Assembly: GCA_002335345.1 (NCBI GenBank)
Contig: DDCS01000108.1
Coordinates: forward strand, 5,179-13,187
Direction of reading: 5' to 3'
Length of the DNA stretch: 8,009 bases
From: Flavobacteriaceae bacterium UBA2000
Lineage (GTDB): Bacteria; Bacteroidota; Bacteroidia; Flavobacteriales; Flavobacteriaceae
The position numbers were made by a program, and so were the translations under genes. Positions 6,106 to 8,009 of this stretch are shown here, one piece after another. Under the pieces are notes generated by a model. The model was not told the origin of the DNA. It searched no databases and saw only the letters and a list, made by a program, of their open reading frames with translations. Positions within the stretch are counted from its first letter, which is position 1, and each line of letters opens with the position of its first letter.

Positions 6106-6746
6106 TGAGAAAAAACGTAATGAATCATATTGGCTCCCATTTGCAGTGCTTTTTCGCGTACTTGTTCTGGATCGTTATGGACTCTAGGATCTTCCCATCC
6201 ATCGCTAAGATCTGACTCATAAGTATACAATAACGCGAGTCTTCCTTCTAGGATAATCCCAAAGGCTTGAGGCGGCTTGTTGTCGTGGGCGTGAATCTTT
6301 GGCAGGCCCTCAGGGAACTTGTAAAATTCCGTGAAAATGGGATGCGTGGTAGGTAATTCTATAAGCGGTGCCTCAGAAAATAATCCACTGAGTATGGGGC
6401 GGATGTAGGAATCCATTCCGTAATTGTCATCGATGTGCAAAAACCCGCCCCCGAGAAGATACGCCTTGAGGGTTTCAATTTCTGACTCTGAAAAAAATAC
6501 ATTGCCGTGACCGGTCATATGGATCCAAGGCAAATCAAAAAGTGCGTCGCTGTCCAGGGACACCGTTTTTATTTGCGGCTCAAGTGTTGTACCCAGATGT
6601 TCATTACAGAATTCTATGAGTTGGGGCAGAGCAGTGGGGTTGCTATACCAATCGCCACCTCCTGAGTATTTTAACACCCCTAAGGTCTGGGATTGAATCC
6701 CGGTGCTTATGAGGAGGCTGGCAAGAAGAAAAAGAAAATGCTTCAT
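6102..6746 (-). CDS. Secreted DUF4159-domain protein
   Basis: This 214-residue protein has a signal peptide (1-20, ending GIQSQ), so it should be periplasmic or exported. The rest is one DUF4159 domain, related in fold to class I glutamine-amidotransferase-like proteins: GVLKYSGGGDWY (about 23-34), PWIHMTGHG (73-81), the glycine turn and acidic block GGGFLHIDDNYG (99-110), HPIF (about 135-138) and a C-terminal YTYESDLSDGWEDP block (about 174-187). The length is normal for the short, single-domain Bacteroidota members. Its only Cys is Cys47, not at a nucleophile-elbow position, so amidotransferase chemistry is unlikely; a binding or structural role is possible. No function is established. It lies 9 bases after rsmE, in a run of RNA-modification genes with which it has no obvious shared role. 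The ATG start and signal peptide support the start. Confidence 0.88.
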   Translation of the reverse strand: MKHFLFLLASLLISTGIQSQTLGVLKYSGGGDWYSNPTALPQLIEFCNEHLGTTLEPQIKTVSLDSDALFDLPWIHMTGHGNVFFSESEIETLKAYLLGGGFLHIDDNYGMDSYIRPILSGLFSEAPLIELPTTHPIFTEFYKFPEGLPKIHAHDNKPPQAFGIILEGRLALLYTYESDLSDGWEDPRVHNDPEQVREKALQMGANMIHYVFSH

Positions 6747-6755
6747 GAGACAAAT

Positions 6756-7466
6756 CTAAAGAATCGCTTTGATTCCAAGGAGTTGAACGGCTGCGATTCC
6801 TGCCGTTTCTGTGCGCAACCTGCGCGCACCCAAGGACACCGGTTTAAACCCTTGTTCTAATGCTTTTTGTACTTCCTGCGGGCTAAAATCACCCTCTGGA
6901 CCAATTAAGACTAAGGTCTTGTGGTGCTTTTGAGACACGTGGATCAGATGGTCCGGAATCTCCTGAATGCAGTGGGCAATATAACAATCTGTATTATTGA
7001 AGTTATTGTTTAGAAAATCATCCATAGTGCACACAGGATCAATAAGTACACCATAAAAACTAAGGGATTGTTTTAAGGCCGCGTCGCGTCGTTTTTCCAA
7101 TCGATCCAAACGCAGTGCCTTGCGTTCACTATGGTGACAGATTACCGGCGTAATTCTCGTAACGCCTAATTCAGTAGCCTTTTCAACGAACCATTCCAAG
7201 CGCTCCATTTGCTTGGTGGGCGCTATGGCGACATGGATTTGTGTTTTTGGCTCGGGGTGTTGTCTCGTGCGGTCGATACGCACCAAACAGGCCTTTGGAT
7301 TGGCTTGAGTTATAGTCCCCCAAGCTTCTAGCCCCCTTGTGTTTGTCATGGTAATTTGATCGCCCGCTTTATGACGCAAGACCTTGACCATGTGTTTGCT
7401 CTCTTCGGCGTCAAAAATCAGTTCTTTATCAGTGGCCTCAAAGCCGTTATGGAGAAACATTTGCAT
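6756..7466 (-). CDS. rsmE: 16S rRNA (uracil(1498)-N(3))-methyltransferase RsmE
   Basis: RsmE methylates N3 of U1498 of 16S rRNA, near the decoding centre, in assembled 30S subunits using SAM. The 236-residue length is normal. An N-terminal PUA-like RNA-binding domain (about 1-72, with HMVKVLRHKAGD at 25-36) is followed by the SPOUT methyltransferase domain: IHVAIAPTKQMERLEWFVEKATELGV (77-102), HHSERK (111-116), the SAM-binding LIGPEGDFS (187-195) and the knot signature LGARRLRTETA (212-222). The Asp in GPEGDF, in place of the common GPEGGF, is a normal variant. The gene starts 3 bases after the tsaD stop (TAA-GCG-ATG), so coupling is likely. Met3 is a possible alternative start; both leave the fold intact. 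The stop is TAG. Confidence 0.96.
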   Translation of the reverse strand: MQMFLHNGFEATDKELIFDAEESKHMVKVLRHKAGDQITMTNTRGLEAWGTITQANPKACLVRIDRTRQHPEPKTQIHVAIAPTKQMERLEWFVEKATELGVTRITPVICHHSERKALRLDRLEKRRDAALKQSLSFYGVLIDPVCTMDDFLNNNFNNTDCYIAHCIQEIPDHLIHVSQKHHKTLVLIGPEGDFSPQEVQKALEQGFKPVSLGARRLRTETAGIAAVQLLGIKAIL

Positions 7467-7469
7467 CGC

Positions 7470-8009
7470 TTAAAAGGTCAGTCTGGATTTTGCAGCGACG
7501 CTGTGCGCCGCATGCGTGCCTTCCAAATATTTAAGATAGCCAACAATACCGATCATGGCGGCATTATCAGTACAATAGGCAAATTTGGGGACATGCGTTT
7601 GCCAACCGCGCTCGGATTCTGCTTGAGCCAATGCGCTGCGGATACCAGAATTTGCCGAAACGCCACCCCCTATAGCAATACGATGAACCCCAGTTTGAGC
7701 GACCGCGTTTTCTAATTTTTCCATTAAGTAGTCGACTATTGTTTTTTGAATACTCGCGCAGACATCATTCATGGCGTGGGTCAAAAAATTTGGATCTTTA
7801 GCCAGTTGCTGCTCTAAAAAGTAAAGTATGGCCGTCTTTAGACCACTAAAACTAAAATTCAGTGGCGCGACCTTTGGTTTTGGAAAGGGATAGGCATCGG
7901 GGTTGCCCAATTTTGCATAGCGATCGATAAGCGGTCCTCCGGGATAGGGCAGTCCCAGCATTTTTGCTGATTTGTCATAAGCCTCTCCCACAGCATCATC
8001 AATAGTTGT
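7470..8009 (-). CDS. tsaD: tRNA N6-adenosine threonylcarbamoyltransferase TsaD, C-terminal part (cut by window edge)
   Basis: TsaD transfers the threonylcarbamoyl group to A37 of ANN-decoding tRNAs (t6A), acting with TsaB and TsaE in bacteria. 179 residues are visible, about the C-terminal half of a protein of roughly 340. The open frame runs to the window edge: the six codons before the GTG at 7989-7991 encode TTIDDA, which continue the conserved DDAVGEAYDK motif, so that GTG is an internal Val and not a start. Also visible are LGLPYPGGP, the FSFSGLKTA loop, the nucleotide-binding IGGGVSAN segment, and YCTDNAAMIG with the metal-binding Asp. The HxxxH metal motif would lie in the missing N-terminal half. 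The gene heads the operon as seen here; its promoter is outside the window. Confidence 0.96.
   Translation of the reverse strand, partial: TTIDDAVGEAYDKSAKMLGLPYPGGPLIDRYAKLGNPDAYPFPKPKVAPLNFSFSGLKTAILYFLEQQLAKDPNFLTHAMNDVCASIQKTIVDYLMEKLENAVAQTGVHRIAIGGGVSANSGIRSALAQAESERGWQTHVPKFAYCTDNAAMIGIVGYLKYLEGTHAAHSVAAKSRLTF

Noticed and set aside
7356..7715. 119-codon + strand open frame
   Set aside because: It is antisense to both rsmE and tsaD, which have clear motifs in the other direction; a shadow frame.
7989..7991. GTG as a start for the gene at the right edge
   Set aside because: The frame stays open to 8009 and the upstream codons encode TTIDDA, part of the conserved TsaD motif DDAVGEA, so this is an internal Val.

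Overview
The window looks like chromosomal DNA from a member of the Bacteroidota, most likely a flavobacterium. The reasons are: an HmuY-family lipoprotein paired with a TonB-dependent receptor; a methyltransferase of the THUMP-like/PG_1098 type and a DUF4159 protein, both typical of this phylum; signal peptides ending in 'AQ' or 'SQ'; A-rich sequence rather than Shine-Dalgarno motifs in front of start codons; and a candidate promoter close to the Bacteroidota -33/-7 pattern. No phage, transposon, CRISPR or RNA-gene signal was seen.

All seven genes lie on the minus strand and are read from right to left. The first five form a tight run: tsaD (C-terminal part only, cut by the window edge), rsmE, a secreted DUF4159 protein, a SAM-dependent methyltransferase, and a secreted CocE/PepX-type serine peptidase. 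Gaps are 3, 9 and 10 bases, followed by a one-base TAATG stop/start overlap. This is almost certainly one operon. It opens with tRNA (t6A) and 16S rRNA (m3U1498) modification, carries a third methyltransferase that may act on RNA, and ends with an exported peptidase.

A 92-base gap (2869-2960) separates this operon from the second unit. The gap holds a 25-base imperfect palindrome and a plausible promoter. The second unit is a 691-residue TonB-dependent receptor followed, after 4 bases, by a 214-residue HmuY-family surface lipoprotein. A strong rho-independent terminator lies about 20 bases past the lipoprotein stop. The arrangement matches heme-acquisition (HmuR/HmuY) loci, with a surface lipoprotein capturing the ligand and the receptor importing it. 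However, the mature lipoprotein contains no histidine and no methionine, and the receptor has no histidine in the segment where heme receptors usually carry one, so the real ligand is open.

Positions 1-93 are AT-rich, hold no gene I can support, and contain only a possible promoter element for a gene lying to the left.

I found no clearly undescribed multi-gene system. The most interesting points are the HmuY-like protein without the usual heme ligands, the palindrome/promoter in front of the receptor, the receptor's GTG start beside an out-of-frame ATG, and the tandem TAATG modules between the DUF4159 and methyltransferase genes.
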